Shown here in pieces: positions 10,890 to 21,827 of a stretch of DNA of 64,000 bases. Numbering within the stretch: position 1 is the stretch's first letter; each line of letters begins with the position of its first letter. Both the position numbers and the translations under genes were made by a program. The DNA is from Camillea tinctor (taxonomy: Eukaryota; Ascomycota; Sordariomycetes; Xylariales; Xylariaceae). The DNA lies in the NCBI GenBank assembly GCA_022578605.1, contig MU394061.1:496001-560000 (forward strand). The letters are read 5' to 3'. A model generated the notes under the pieces. That model was not told where the DNA came from. It made no database searches and was given only the letters and a program-made list of their open reading frames with translations.

Positions 10890-11339
10890 ATGCAGTTCTC
10901 ACTCCCCACCTCCTCCATCCTCCCCCTCCTCCTCCTCAGCATCCCCATGCACGCCCACCCCCTAAACCCACGCATGGAAGTCTCCGACATCTACAAGCAA
11001 ACCCTCACCAAGCCCGGGTGCACCAACATCCGCCTCGAGGGCAGCACCCTGAAAGCCCTGTGCACGGCCGTCAACCCCGCCGCCGAGGAGTCGTCCCTCG
11101 ACCTCAACACGTGCTTCGCCAACTACGCCGGCGCCCTGACCCGCGTGAGCGACAAGCAGGGCGGGTACGCCGGCTCGTGCTCGGCCTGCCAGCTCAGCGG
11201 CACCAAGCTCGCGTGCGAGTGTGGTGTGGGCGCGGGGGGCCGGGCGAAGCACAGTGAGGTCGAGCTGGATGATTGGGAGACGCTGCAGGTTAATGATGCT
11301 GGGGCGTTGCAGTGCGAAAGCACGTTTGGGGTTTCGTAG
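10890..11339 (+). CDS. Secreted cyanovirin-N homology (CVNH) lectin-like protein
   Basis: A 149-residue protein with a signal peptide (about residues 1-22, LPLLLLSIPMHAHP). The CVNH pattern follows: a first Cys-containing strand (LKALC), then SLDLNTCFANYAGAL, the conserved SCSACQL, LACECGVGAG, VELDDWETLQVNDAGALQC. Six to seven Cys match CVNH spacing. CVNH proteins bind mannose-type or related glycans; in fungi they occur as secreted or cytoplasmic lectins. Single exon, high third-position GC and strong C-preference in the first half. The target glycan and whether it acts on self or host surfaces cannot be told. Confidence 0.8.
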   Translation: MQFSLPTSSILPLLLLSIPMHAHPLNPRMEVSDIYKQTLTKPGCTNIRLEGSTLKALCTAVNPAAEESSLDLNTCFANYAGALTRVSDKQGGYAGSCSACQLSGTKLACECGVGAGGRAKHSEVELDDWETLQVNDAGALQCESTFGVS

Positions 11340-11939
11340 AGGGTTAGTTCTTAGAAAACGCGATTTCACTTCATGACAAGTCATTGAAACACGGGACGGT
11401 GAGAAGACCTCAACTTCTCCCTTTTCTTCCTTTTCCTTTTTTTTTATTTGAATAAGATACACTCTACTGTATACCAGGGAGCTATGAAGCAAGACATTTT
11501 GTATGGATTATACGGCGTTAAGGGGTACTTGGAATATTTATATTGCTTTATGTATATACCTGCATAGTTTTATATTATTATCTTGTACATATATTTCGTT
11601 GATTATTGAAGATGCGACGGTAGAGACTAACACTTATATGTATGAAGCTTGTAGTAAGCAAGTAGTCGCATTAATACTCTCGATGTTTATCGAAATATAT
11701 GAAGATTGGTATATAAGGGAATAGACATGTATAAAAACTTGCTATTCAAAAAGCTACACAGCATTATTTACAGAAAAGCAATCATAACTCAACAATTCTC
11801 GTAAATAGAAAGCTGTCTAGATATCTATCTATCTATAATGACATGTAAAAACCCCATCCCTATTCAAACATAGCCCATTCTATTCAATACAGATGTCAAA
11901 CCCCATCTTCCTTCTAGTTGGATATAATAACAAAGCAAT
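11340..11939. other. Convergent intergenic, nothing recognised
   Basis: 600 bp of AT-rich 3' flanks of the CVNH and reductase genes. Contains a short ATCT run (11820-11836). No ORF of merit. Confidence 0.5.
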
Positions 11940-14121
11940 CTAGCCCCAAACATCCTCCAGCCACTTATTCCCCCTCTTGACCGAGTTCTTCCACTCCGTC
12001 ACCTGCGCCGCATCCCACCCATGCTGCCCCATCATGGCCTCCTCCAGCACCTTCGCCACCTCCCGTGCCATGGCCGCGCGCCCGCAAATATACAGCGTCG
12101 CATCATTATCCAGTAGCTCGCACACGTCTTTCGCGCGCTCCGCAATCCGATCCTGCACGTAGCGCTTCGGCTGCCCCTCCTCGCGCGAGTACGCCGGCAC
12201 CACCTCGAACTTGTCCCCGCCCACCGCAACCCGCGCCTCGTCCAGCTCCCCGCGGTACGGGAAGTCCTCGCCCGCCCGGCGGCACCCGAAGAACAGCACC
12301 ATGCGCCCGACCTCCTTGCCCACGGCCCGCAGCCGCGCCCGCTCCTGCACGAACGCCCGGAACGGCGCGATCCCCGTCCCCGCCGCCACCATGACGATCG
12401 GCGTGCTGGCGAACGCGGGGAGCTTGAACTTGGAGCGGCGGATCGCGGCGAACACGCGGTGTCCCTGGAGCGCGCCGTCGGGGCCCGCGAGCGCGTACGC
12501 TGGTTGCGACGGCGACGGCGTGAGCGAGCCCGCCACCGCGGCCAGGTAGCTCGTCGTCAGCCCGGGGATCGCAACCTGGGGGTTGTGCGCCAGCGGCGCG
12601 TCCTCGACGCCCACGGTTATGGCGAGGCGCCGCGGGGACACCACCGACGACGAGGAGATGCTGTAGTACCGCGGCTGCAGCAGCGGGACTGTCTCCAGGA
12701 TATACGACAGCGGGAGGTCGGCCCAGATGGCGCCCGGGGCGGCCGCCGCGAGCAGCCGCCCGATCGTCACGTGCGTCGCGCCGACGAATTCCGAGTACGC
12801 GGTCTTGTCGCGGCCGAGGGCTGCGAGGAGGTCTTTGGCGACCGGCGTGGGCGCGAATTGTGCGAGGTCGCGCACGGCGTCCCGCGATACGGGCGCGCTG
12901 ATCTCGAGGTAGTACCGGAAGAGCGCCTCCGCGCTGGTGGGGCTGGGCAGCGTGTGCGCGGACCCGGACTCGATGGCGGAGATGAGCAGAGGGGTGGAGG
13001 CTTTGTCTTCGAGGCCGAGGGCGCGGAGGAGGATTTGGATCTCTTCGTCTGGCGCCATGGGGTAGATGACGAGGTGGTCGCCGGTCTTGTAGCGCAGCTC
13101 CGCGTAGGAGCCGAGCTCGACTTCCATGTGGAGGCAGTTTCGCTTGGTGGAAGAGTAGAGATACTCGGCGCTGGAGATCTCGAGAGGTTTGATGGGTGAC
13201 GTCTTAGCGACCTTCTTCTTATTCGAGGCATGCTGCTCGATCGGAACACCGCTGTGGAGATCTATGGGTTCCAGGGATGGGTCTTCCCGAATCGTCAGTG
13301 TGGGCGTGTACGGGTTATCACGTTCCTCATAGCCGAGCTTCTCTCGGAACGTTGTGAATAGGTCGTCCTTCCAGGCTAGATAGTCTTCCTCAGTTCCCCC
13401 GGTAGAGTCATCTGCCCTACCGACTGGCAGTAACCGTTTTGCACCGCCCTTCTCCAGCGCCTCGGCAACAACATCGACGACCCGGTTGTAATACTTATAA
13501 TTGCTGTTCCCTAATCCGAACGCCGCATAGTGAAGATTCGGCAAGCTGAGTTTTGATGCATTTTTGTGCAACCATTCCCAGAACCCAGCTGTGTTATCGC
13601 TTGGATCACCTTCACCAAACGTAGACAGCACAAATATCGCTAGCTTGGACTCTGGAATAAGAGCGATTGTCTCGGGGTCATAGTCTGAGAGGTCTGCGGC
13701 GATAACCTCTAGGCCATAACGAATATGGCATTCTCGTGCTAACCTGTATGCTATTCCTTCCGCTGTGCCGGACTGAGAACCCCAGAATATAACGCAGTTT
13801 TTCCCCTTTATAGCATTAGCAAGTTTAATATGAGAGTAGGTTGATACATGGTTTAATATAATTACTCACCTGTTGTTCTAATGCTTCTGCTATATTACGT
13901 GTAGCCTGAACGCGTTCTGACTGAAATCCATCCTTTAACTGAGGTCTTTCAAAGAAGAGATGACGATACGGATCTGGCTTGTCCCATGCTATCCCTCTTA
14001 GTAAATATGCTGCTGAGCTAACTCCGACTGCTGCAAGCGCTGCTATGTCCAATGGTGATGTAGGTTTTCCAAGGACCGCAATGTTAGACATTGCTTCGCG
14101 GGTTATGAAGGAGGCATCCAT
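11940..14121 (-). CDS. NADPH-cytochrome P450 reductase
   Basis: Diflavin reductase passing electrons from NADPH through FAD and FMN to microsomal P450s. Exons 14121-13870 and 13805-11940 with a 64-nt intron (GTGAGT...CTAATG...TAAAG) give about 705 residues, the usual length. Order: N-terminal hydrophobic anchor (LDIAALAAVGVSSAAYLL); FMN domain with WGSQSGTAEG and LSTFGEGDPSDN; connecting domain; FAD motif RYYSISSS; NADPH-binding GTGIAPFRAF and FGCRR; and C-terminal EDVW, whose penultimate Trp stacks on FAD in this family. An alternative Met lies at 14148. The gene is divergent from the P450 relic across about 0.9 kb. Fungi often keep more than one such reductase, and adjacency to a P450 suggests a pathway copy, although a general role is also possible. 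Confidence 0.92.
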
Positions 14122-14148
14122 TTTCTCGTAATTTCGAAAGCCGAACAA

Positions 14149-15039
14149 CTACCAGGAGCATATACGCAAGGAAGAGTACGAAGACAAGAAATAATGTCCA
14201 TCGTGAACGTCGATACGTATAGGCTATATAACTTCGAACTCTCACATCTATACGAAAAGCCATACATACATCACCTCGCAGTATTCTTTCCTATCAGAGC
14301 CATCGCCACATGATCATTGACAACTTACATTTGCTACCCCACGAACGCTTTCCCATGAAAACAGGGTCCCCGCGGGGATACTTTCTTTTAACGGCATCGA
14401 TTCCCGCCAACCCGCCAAGACTTGGGGCCCCAGATCTTTCTACCCCTCACGAGAATGATTTCCCCAAGATTTACGACGATTTGCCCCCTCAGGAATTTCC
14501 CCTTTTGTTTGTTTTTCCTGTTTCGTCTGAAAGGGAAATTGCCGTTTTTAGAGGAAATAGGATAATCGCTTAACCCTAGCACCGCGGAAGCAGCTGAGAC
14601 ATAAGGGTAGTCTGCTCGTCGTCCAATACGAGGTCTTCGATGTTGTGGGGAGGTGGGTATTGGTTGTTTATCTCCCGTCCTTCTCCAACTTTCAATATTG
14701 ACTCCGCAGATTCTCGAGCGGGATATGCTTCCTCTTTGAGACGACTTCAGAGCAGCTGGTCTCGTGATGTCGAGTCCGCTGATTCCATAGTCACTATCAA
14801 GTTGAATCGTAGGTGGCGTTCATAGTCTTGATATTGCTTCATCGTCAACTTAGGAAATGGGCACCGAAAGCCAGCTGAGCAGAAAAAACAAGTATAATTA
14901 AGTCTTCGTAGACCGCAGTCAGAGAATGATGTGAATTAGCAGAGCCATCGTAGCAAATTCAAATAGCCCAGTCATTATTGGACCATCGTGGCAACTGTGT
15001 TGAACTTCTTATAATACAACAATCACAATATATGCTGTG
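14149..15039. promoter_or_regulatory. Divergent intergenic between reductase and P450 relic
   Basis: About 0.9 kb of promoter-type sequence. Small ORFs at 14310-14573 and 14640-14825 show no family resemblance. No motif is assigned. Confidence 0.45.
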
Positions 15040-16594
15040 ATAGTCGGGCTAGCGAGCGTATTGTCGCTCTTTATATATTGTTGAATACCTGCGGGATCCT
15101 AAGCAGTTAAGACGGTTCCCATCATATCGCCGTTTAGCCGGTGTCACAAATCTTGTGTTTATGCTAGAGGCCTACCGAGGTTTCAGATCGAAATATCTTT
15201 ACCAGGTGCACAGGAAAGAACCAGTTCTTCGCATCGGTCCTAACTCCCTATCCTACGGTGATTTGCGGGCGATTAAGGACATATACGGCTACGGCACGAA
15301 ATGCTTAAAGGGCGAGTTCTACGAAACATGAGCCGGAACGCATTTCCACCTCGCCGATGTGGTCGACAAGGCCGAACATGCACGCAAGCGTAAGGTCCTC
15401 TCGGCAGCGTACGCCCTCTCCAACCTGGAGAACTGGGAGTTCAAGGTTGCGGACAAGGTCGAGCGCTTCATTCGCGGCTGCGACAAAGCTTGCACCCTGC
15501 CTCTGAAAGAGGGCTTCACCCGTCCCGACCCCCAAGACCTGACTTTCGACTACCGTGCTTGGACCAACTTCTTCACCCTCGACGCTATCGCCGACATTGG
15601 CCTCAGCGAGCGCCTAGGCTTTCTCGATCAGGGCCACGACCTCGTCAAAGCGGAGCGGATGGATGGCACAGTACACGAGGTTTACTACCGGGCCTGTCTG
15701 CACGCTACGGCGCGAGCGCAGTCGGTGATCGTGTGGGATCATAAGTGGTTCGGCTTCAACACAAGGAGGGTAGACCCCACGGCCTGGAGTGGGGCGAGCT
15801 CATCGCAAAATTGTCCATTATGATGAACGCCAGCTCAGACACGACGGCTATAGCTAGGAATAATGTTATGTACTGGCTGCTCCGTAACCCTGAGTGCGTG
15901 GTCAAGCTCCGTAGGGAAATCGACGCCGTCCTCGACGAAGACGAGGTCGTAGCCCCCTACGAGAAAGTGAAACACCTTCCATACCTGAGAGCTTGCCTCG
16001 AGGAGTCCCTACGCATCGGTGAGTAATTTTAGTCGTCATTTATCTCTCCCCCTTTTTAGGCTGTCTCAGGGCCTCAGGAGCTAAAATTGCCTGTCATGGC
16101 TAAACATATGGCTTTTGGCTCTCCAGACGCGGTCCGAAGAGAGTAAATAAGTTATAAGTTCCTACTTAATCCCGCAATTACTAACTCCCCATACCACAGT
16201 ACCCCCCACCACCTTCGGCCTCCCGCGCCGCACCCCACCCGAGGGCGCAAGCATCCTTGGCGAGTTTATACCCGGCGATACGACCGTGTCGATATCTGCA
16301 TATGTGGCCCACCGGGACGAGACCGTGTTCCCGAATCCCGAGAAATACGACCCGGACAGGTGGCTCGGGGAGAAGGGCAAGGCCCTGCAGCCGTATTTCG
16401 TGACCTTCGGCGCGGGCGCGCGAGGTTGCATCGGCAGGAACATTAGCTACCTCGAGCAGACTGTGTTGCTAGCTAGCGTAGTCCACCGGTACGAGTTCGC
16501 CCTGCCGCATCCGGACTGGGAGCCGGAGAGACGTGAGGCGGTGAATCTAACACCAGGTCCGATGCCGCTCAAAGTCTGGAGGAGGCAGTTGTAA
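15040..16594 (+). pseudogene. Cytochrome P450 pseudogene (class II microsomal type)
   Basis: Haem-thiolate monooxygenase relic. Recognisable in order: a possible anchor remnant in another frame (about 15034-15092), YLRDPKQLRRFP near 15095, RIGPNSLSYGDL, AGTHFHLADVVDKAEHARKRK, the I-helix MMNASSDTTA, K-helix ESLR, DPDRW and the haem loop FGAGARGCIGRN with its Cys. A GTGAGT...CACAG intron at 16019-16199 still splices in frame. Breaks: an in-frame TGA at 15329-15331; a frame change at about 15775-15785, where roughly 50 residues between helices F and I are also missing; and no start codon joined to the anchor. The conserved 3' half suggests recent loss. It resembles benzoate 4-monooxygenase-like fungal P450s; subfamily not assigned. 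Confidence 0.85.
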
Positions 16595-16942
16595 TTAGGA
16601 ATCTTAGCCAGTAAAGGTTTTGTCCACTTTGTTTCCTCTCTATCTGAATCTGTGTGATAGTCAGTTGTGCACTTTGCCTTTTTCCCCTTTCCTTTAAGGC
16701 GTCTAAGTCAGTATAGTCAAATTTATTATAACGCCATGTACTGTATCATAATTACCTTTATTTATTCCTTATTCATCATGTGTCTATATACTGGTGTTGA
16801 GTATCTCCGCTATTGTAGTCATTCTCTGGTGGCGCTCTGCAGTGTCTGTCCAACCCCACGCCTTCCTCATATCCGCTTGACTGTATAAAATTGTTAGTAC
16901 GAGATACCGCATCGAGCTATATGTGGACCGTGGACCTAGTGC
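16595..16942. other. Convergent intergenic, nothing recognised
   Basis: 348 bp of AT-rich 3' flank between the P450 relic and the regulator relic. Confidence 0.5.
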
Positions 16943-19223
16943 CTACGCAGACTCTGTAGAGAAGGCCATTAACTTTCCCGTCGTGACTAGAATGGCGTAG
17001 AGCGCTTCCTGTTCCTGCGAGTCCAAGAAACGATCACCTGCCATGGCTATCGATATGCTCGCGCATCTGGGCATCAATATCATGTTAGTCTGATCCACTA
17101 AATGTTCGGTCCTTTGACTGAATAGGATATACGAACACGTAGCTAGGAAATATATGTGGGTTAGCCTGTTGTGGGCGTTAGTCATATAGGGCTTCGAGCA
17201 ACATTATAGGGGATTCGGGGTGGTCCCACCTCAGCAATCCCGCAGATAATGCGGACGTACTTCTTCACTTGAGTGTTGACATCATCCAGAGCCATTTTCC
17301 GTGCCGGCCCTATCCTCGGTGTTTTGGGATTGTGTGCTTCTAGAATGAGCCGCGCTAGGTAGAAGTGCTGCATCCCCATAACAACTGCGCTCGTGATAAA
17401 CATCTGCCTCGGGAACAAGCCCTGCGTCTCCTCCTCCTCGGGACATATAGGGTAGAATTGCCAGGGTCGGTCAGCAAACCAGTTATCGAGGAAGTTGACG
17501 AGTTCGGTCCAGACCGTGCTAGACTGTTCTCGTTCACCAAAGCAGTATTCAAGACATGCGGCGCAGTGGACGATAACGCGGTTAGCATAGCTACAATCAC
17601 AGCTCGACGACTGCAAGGAGGGGGTAATGTCCCTGATAAAGAAATCAGGATGTACAGGACGTGAGTGGATGAACGCCATGAATACTTCTTGGCGGAGCGC
17701 AAGCCAGAATGTGGCGAGCCGTAGCCCGCTAAAGTCACAGGTTTTCTCCTGGGCGGCTATGAAAACCCTAGTTCCGATAAGGTGACTTTGGGGCCCCATG
17801 GTGGAGAATGGGAGCTCCATCTCCTCCATATAACGCAGGAGGACGATGGCGGCTAGGAGATTCTCGTCGATCACCGCGGCTACGCTAGACAATGCGGGAA
17901 TTAATGTTTTCAGGCAGTTCTGGTAGTATTTGTCGACGACTAGGGGATCCATCTGTCCTTTCCTGCTCAGGTGCTTAGCGGATACGGCCATGATGGCGTT
18001 TAGTAATAAGGGGCAAGACGGGGCCCGTTGCGGGACAAAATAGGCAAAATGTCGCTCATGGTCACACAGGTCGAACAAGGGGGCGATGTGGTTGATGTAG
18101 TGGGTGAACAAATTGGCCTCCTGCTTATCACGGAGAGGCCAAATCGGTTTCTCTGGGTAGATTTCACAGAGTAGACTGGTGTCGTCATAGGTAAGCGTAG
18201 GAAGTTATGGATTTCGGAATCCCAAAGTGTTCACCGAGGTTGATATATAGCTGGGTTGTAAATGCAACGGGTCATCTACTCCTAATAGGAGCTGAAGGCC
18301 AGGATTGTTCTCGTTGGACAGCAACGATGGATCTGCATCGAGGCAGTCAAGGGTCATGGACGACTGGGCTAGTAAGTCTGTAACATCAGCTGTGATGGAA
18401 ACGATCGAGGACCCCAAACTCAGAGCCCGCTTTTTCTTGGGATGCTCAACATCTACGGGTTCTCCCGAACGCTCGGGACTTAGTGCCACCGAGCTGGACT
18501 CGTCCAACGACGCTGATTGTGGTCGATATGTTTCCTGCTTCGTTACAATAGGGCTTTGGTGAGCGGCCTTGGTCGGGGCAGTCTCGGTATCGCTGGCATC
18601 CTGATCGCTGGTTTCGTGAATGTTGACAACCTCCTGGGTTTCATCCACGAAGTTGAACGACTTGGCTGCCTGAATCCATACTTGATCACGAGCGAATCGG
18701 AACTCTCGTTTGGCTTCCCCTGATGCTCTTTTGGGAGGTACGCTAGTAATCAATCATTTAGCCAGACTGTTGGGTGTGAACACGATAATGATAATAGGGG
18801 GAGACTAGCTCACCTAGGATTCAGTGTATGGCGAAAGCGGACGCTGTAACCCCTATTGCATTCAATACCGGACTTTCGGCACCTTGAGCATAAGGGCTGT
18901 TCATTATCACCTGTTTTTGGTAGTATTAGTACTATGTCTATTATACGGCCATGAACATTGGTGTGTCTTACATTTTAAGTGCCTGGTATCGTGTTATCAC
19001 ACACACAGTGGGAATAAGCATGCTCTGTATACCCAGAGATATGTGTATGGAGTCCCTGATGTAGTTGGACTGACCTTGATTTGCAAGTCTGTGTGTTGGT
19101 TAGTGCATGAAACAAAGATAAGATGGCTGATGTGTGTGAGAGGCCTACATCGCATGGATTAGATGAATTCGAGGTCTTCCTAATAGTTGTATTTTTGTCT
19201 GTATTTCCAGTAGATGATGACAT
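16943..19223 (-). pseudogene. Zn2Cys6 transcription factor with one in-frame stop
   Basis: Fungal binuclear-cluster regulator. My exon model is 19223-19149, 19088-19075, 18982-18972, 18910-18814, 18742-17230 and 17089-16943 (619 codons, divisible by three). Exons 2 and 3 are micro-exons of 14 and 11 nt. Joining them restores a perfect C-x2-C-x6-C-x6-C-x2-C-x6-C cluster (NPCDTCKSRHLKC, then DNEQPLCSRCRKSGIEC). A nuclear-signal-like KKKR lies mid-protein. The fungal-specific regulatory domain begins at EIYPEKPIWPLRD and ends in SIAMAGDRFLDSQEQEAL. Within the long exon a TAA at 18207-18205 interrupts an otherwise open frame. I tested nearby GT donors with downstream AG acceptors; none removes the stop while keeping frame and the conserved YPEKPIWPL block. 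So either a nonsense allele or an unusual splice. Confidence 0.8.
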
Positions 19224-20153
19224 CCTCAAAAAGAGAGCCCGTATCTGGAGACTAGGCGGGCCGACGGCCAGACCGTTGTTTTACTAGCAATAGATAGTGA
19301 CCCGCCCTGCCAAGAGTGGTTAATACTCAACATCAACGGTCTAGGAACCCCCGACAAACTCGGAAGGGTATACAACCAGACAAGTGAGTGAAAGCGGGAA
19401 CACACGTGAAGTAAGGTAAGGTAGTGGATAGGCGGGAATTCCTCTTTTGAGACTTAAGTGAGGCGAAGTAAATAACAACGTCGAGGACCGAGTAAAAAGG
19501 CCCAGGGGTCAAGATATGACGTAAGGTAGTATAGTGAGTAGATTCGAAAACAACTCGACAATGATTGGGCGCAAAGAGTTAAATGAACAAAGATGAGAAT
19601 CAAGTTGAGGGAGAGAGGGGGGCCTAATTGCCCTTTTAGATGCAAAAAGGTAATCAAGTGGTGCGCTGGGACTCTTGAAAGACTAGCAAGGATTATACTT
19701 GGTACGCTTTCACGCAGCTCAACGTGGAGTAAAATCTGGGGGCAGGGGGGTCACCCGGGATGATTAGCAACCCCAGAATGATGTCAAGGTAATCCGGGGC
19801 AGCCGGGGGTAAAACCCCATCCACCTCCGCAATATGAACATATCGACCGAGTAATGACCGGGATCCTATTGGAGCCCAAAGTTGGCTCATGGGGGAAAGA
19901 GACCTAGTTGATGACGAATCGTGTGTAGAGTCTCTCGAGTATTTATAGCCTCATGGCAGTCAGCCTCGCACCGTCGTCGACGTTCCCATGTGGACAGTTC
20001 TCCAACCCAAATTACCCATCTTACCCCATCCTACTACGGGGACGTGAAGTCGACTATTTTCGAGTTCGACGAAAATTAGATTCACAGCCCTTTATTATTC
20101 TTCTCTTATGGTCACTCTTCCTGTGCCTTGCTCAACAGCAACAGTCATTCACG
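19224..20153. promoter_or_regulatory. Divergent promoter region, regulator relic and inositol transporter
   Basis: 930 bp. A TATA-like TATTTATAG at about 19939-19947 lies some 200 bp before the transporter ATG. A CCCCAGAATG / CCCCGGGT-rich stretch occurs at 19740-19830. No verified operator. Confidence 0.45.
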
Positions 20154-21827
20154 ATGTCTAGGATATCCAACGACGATTTGAAAAAGGACGTGCATGACCT
20201 CGAGCACATCGAGGATAATGTAATCTCTACCCCTCTCGAAGACCTAGATGCGATCGAAGAGACAAAGACCGGCAAGTTCGCATGGCTTGTCTCCATAACA
20301 GCTGGTATTGGTGGCATGCTCTTTGGATATGACACTGGTATCATTGCTGCCGTTCTTCTATACATCGACCAAGATCTCGGGCACACATTAGACTCGCAAG
20401 AAAAGGAACTCATTACATCTATCACCTCGGGAGGCGCATTTATAGGTGCTATCTTTGCTGGTCTCACGGCAGACAAATACGGCCGAAAGACAGCTATCTA
20501 TGTCGGTTGCTTGCTCTTCACCATCGGTGCAATTATCCAGGCAGCGTCTTTTACTATAGCCCAAATGACTGTTGGACGACTTGTTGTCGGTTTTGGTGTC
20601 GGATCGGCAGCTATGATTGTTCCTCTATACATTGCTGAAGTGTCTCCCGCAAAATACCGCGGACGAATGATCGGTCTCGACAATATGTCTATTACAGGTG
20701 GCCAACTGATCAGTTACGGAGTCGGTGCGGCTTTTGCCTATGTCGAGGGTGGCTGGCGGTATATGGTTGGAGGTGGTGCTATTCCTGCTATCGTCCTTGC
20801 TGCTCTTCTTCCCTTCTGTCCAGAATCCCCTCGGCAGTTGATCCTCCACGGAAAGCCCGAGGAAGCGGAGAAGGTGGTGAAAAAGATCTATCCTAATGGC
20901 TCAGAAACAGAAGTGAAGAACAAGGTCAAACACATCACCTTCCACGTTGAGCAAGCAAGACAGATGAACGAAGGACGAACCCAATGGTGGATTTTGAAGC
21001 AACTCTATGTCATCCCCGCAAACCTCCGTGCCCTCTTCTCTGCCTGCGGTCTGATGGCAATCTCTCAACTGTGTGGCTTCAACTCGCTCATGTACTACTC
21101 ACCCCTAATTTTCTCACTGGTACGTACTCAAAGTTCCTGCCCCTCCTTTCAATTATCATGCCTTTTATGACGTTAATACTAATGTAACCGCGGTAAGGTT
21201 GGATTTAGCAATCCCGTAGCCGTCGGCACGATCGTCGCCGCCACGAATTTCTTCTTCACATTCATCAACCTCATTCTGGTTGACCGGGTCGGACGAAGAC
21301 GTATTCTTCTTTGTACTGTACAATTCATGGGCATCTTTCTCGTGGTTGCTGCAGTTGCATTCCTCTACATCCCGATCAACCATGACCTGTCAATCGACCC
21401 CAATGCCCAGGTCGGGTGGCCTGCCAACCTTGTGCTTGCCTGCATAGTGTTTTATGTGGCATTCTACTCCTCGGGTATCGGTAACACCGCATGGCTCAGC
21501 AGCGAACTCTTCCCGATGGAGGTCCGTTCCATGGGCACTATGATGATGACCTTGACATGCTGGGGATCGAATATTATCGTGGCTTCGACATTCCTAACCC
21601 AAATGGAGAACACGACTCCTTCAGGTGCTTTTGGGTTCTACGCAGGTATTTGCTTAGTCGGATATGTGTGCATCTACTTCTGCTACCCAGAAGTCAGGGG
21701 CATGACCCTTGAAGACATTAGAGAGATTTTCAGCGATGGCTTCGGTGTTGCGCGAGCACGAAAAATCCAAAAGCAGATGAAAGCGAACGGGAACGCCGCT
21801 TCTGGAAACATTATGAGCCATGTGTAG
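20154..21827 (+). CDS. Myo-inositol/sugar proton symporter (MFS sugar porter)
   Basis: Plasma-membrane uptake transporter of the sugar porter family. Exons 20154-21119 and 21198-21827, separated by a 78-nt intron (GTACGT...GTAAG), give 531 residues and 12 predicted segments. Start chosen at MSRISNDDLKKD: upstream in-frame residues from 19953 look like leader, not protein. Motifs: GYDTGIIAAVLLYI in TM1, DKYGRK loop, PLYIAEVSPAKYRGR, PESPRQL at the end of the N-half, QLCGFNSLMYYSP in TM7, DRVGRRR and a C-terminal PEVRGMTLEDI. The DLGH.L...EKELITSITSGGAFIGA stretch is typical of fungal myo-inositol transporters (ITR type) over hexose carriers. The following gene, an inositol-dehydrogenase-like enzyme on the same strand, supports inositol as substrate, by inference. 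Confidence 0.87.

Noticed and set aside
12065..13249. ORFs antisense to the P450 reductase
   Set aside because: The reductase frame carries all flavin and NADPH motifs; the others are GC-driven shadows.
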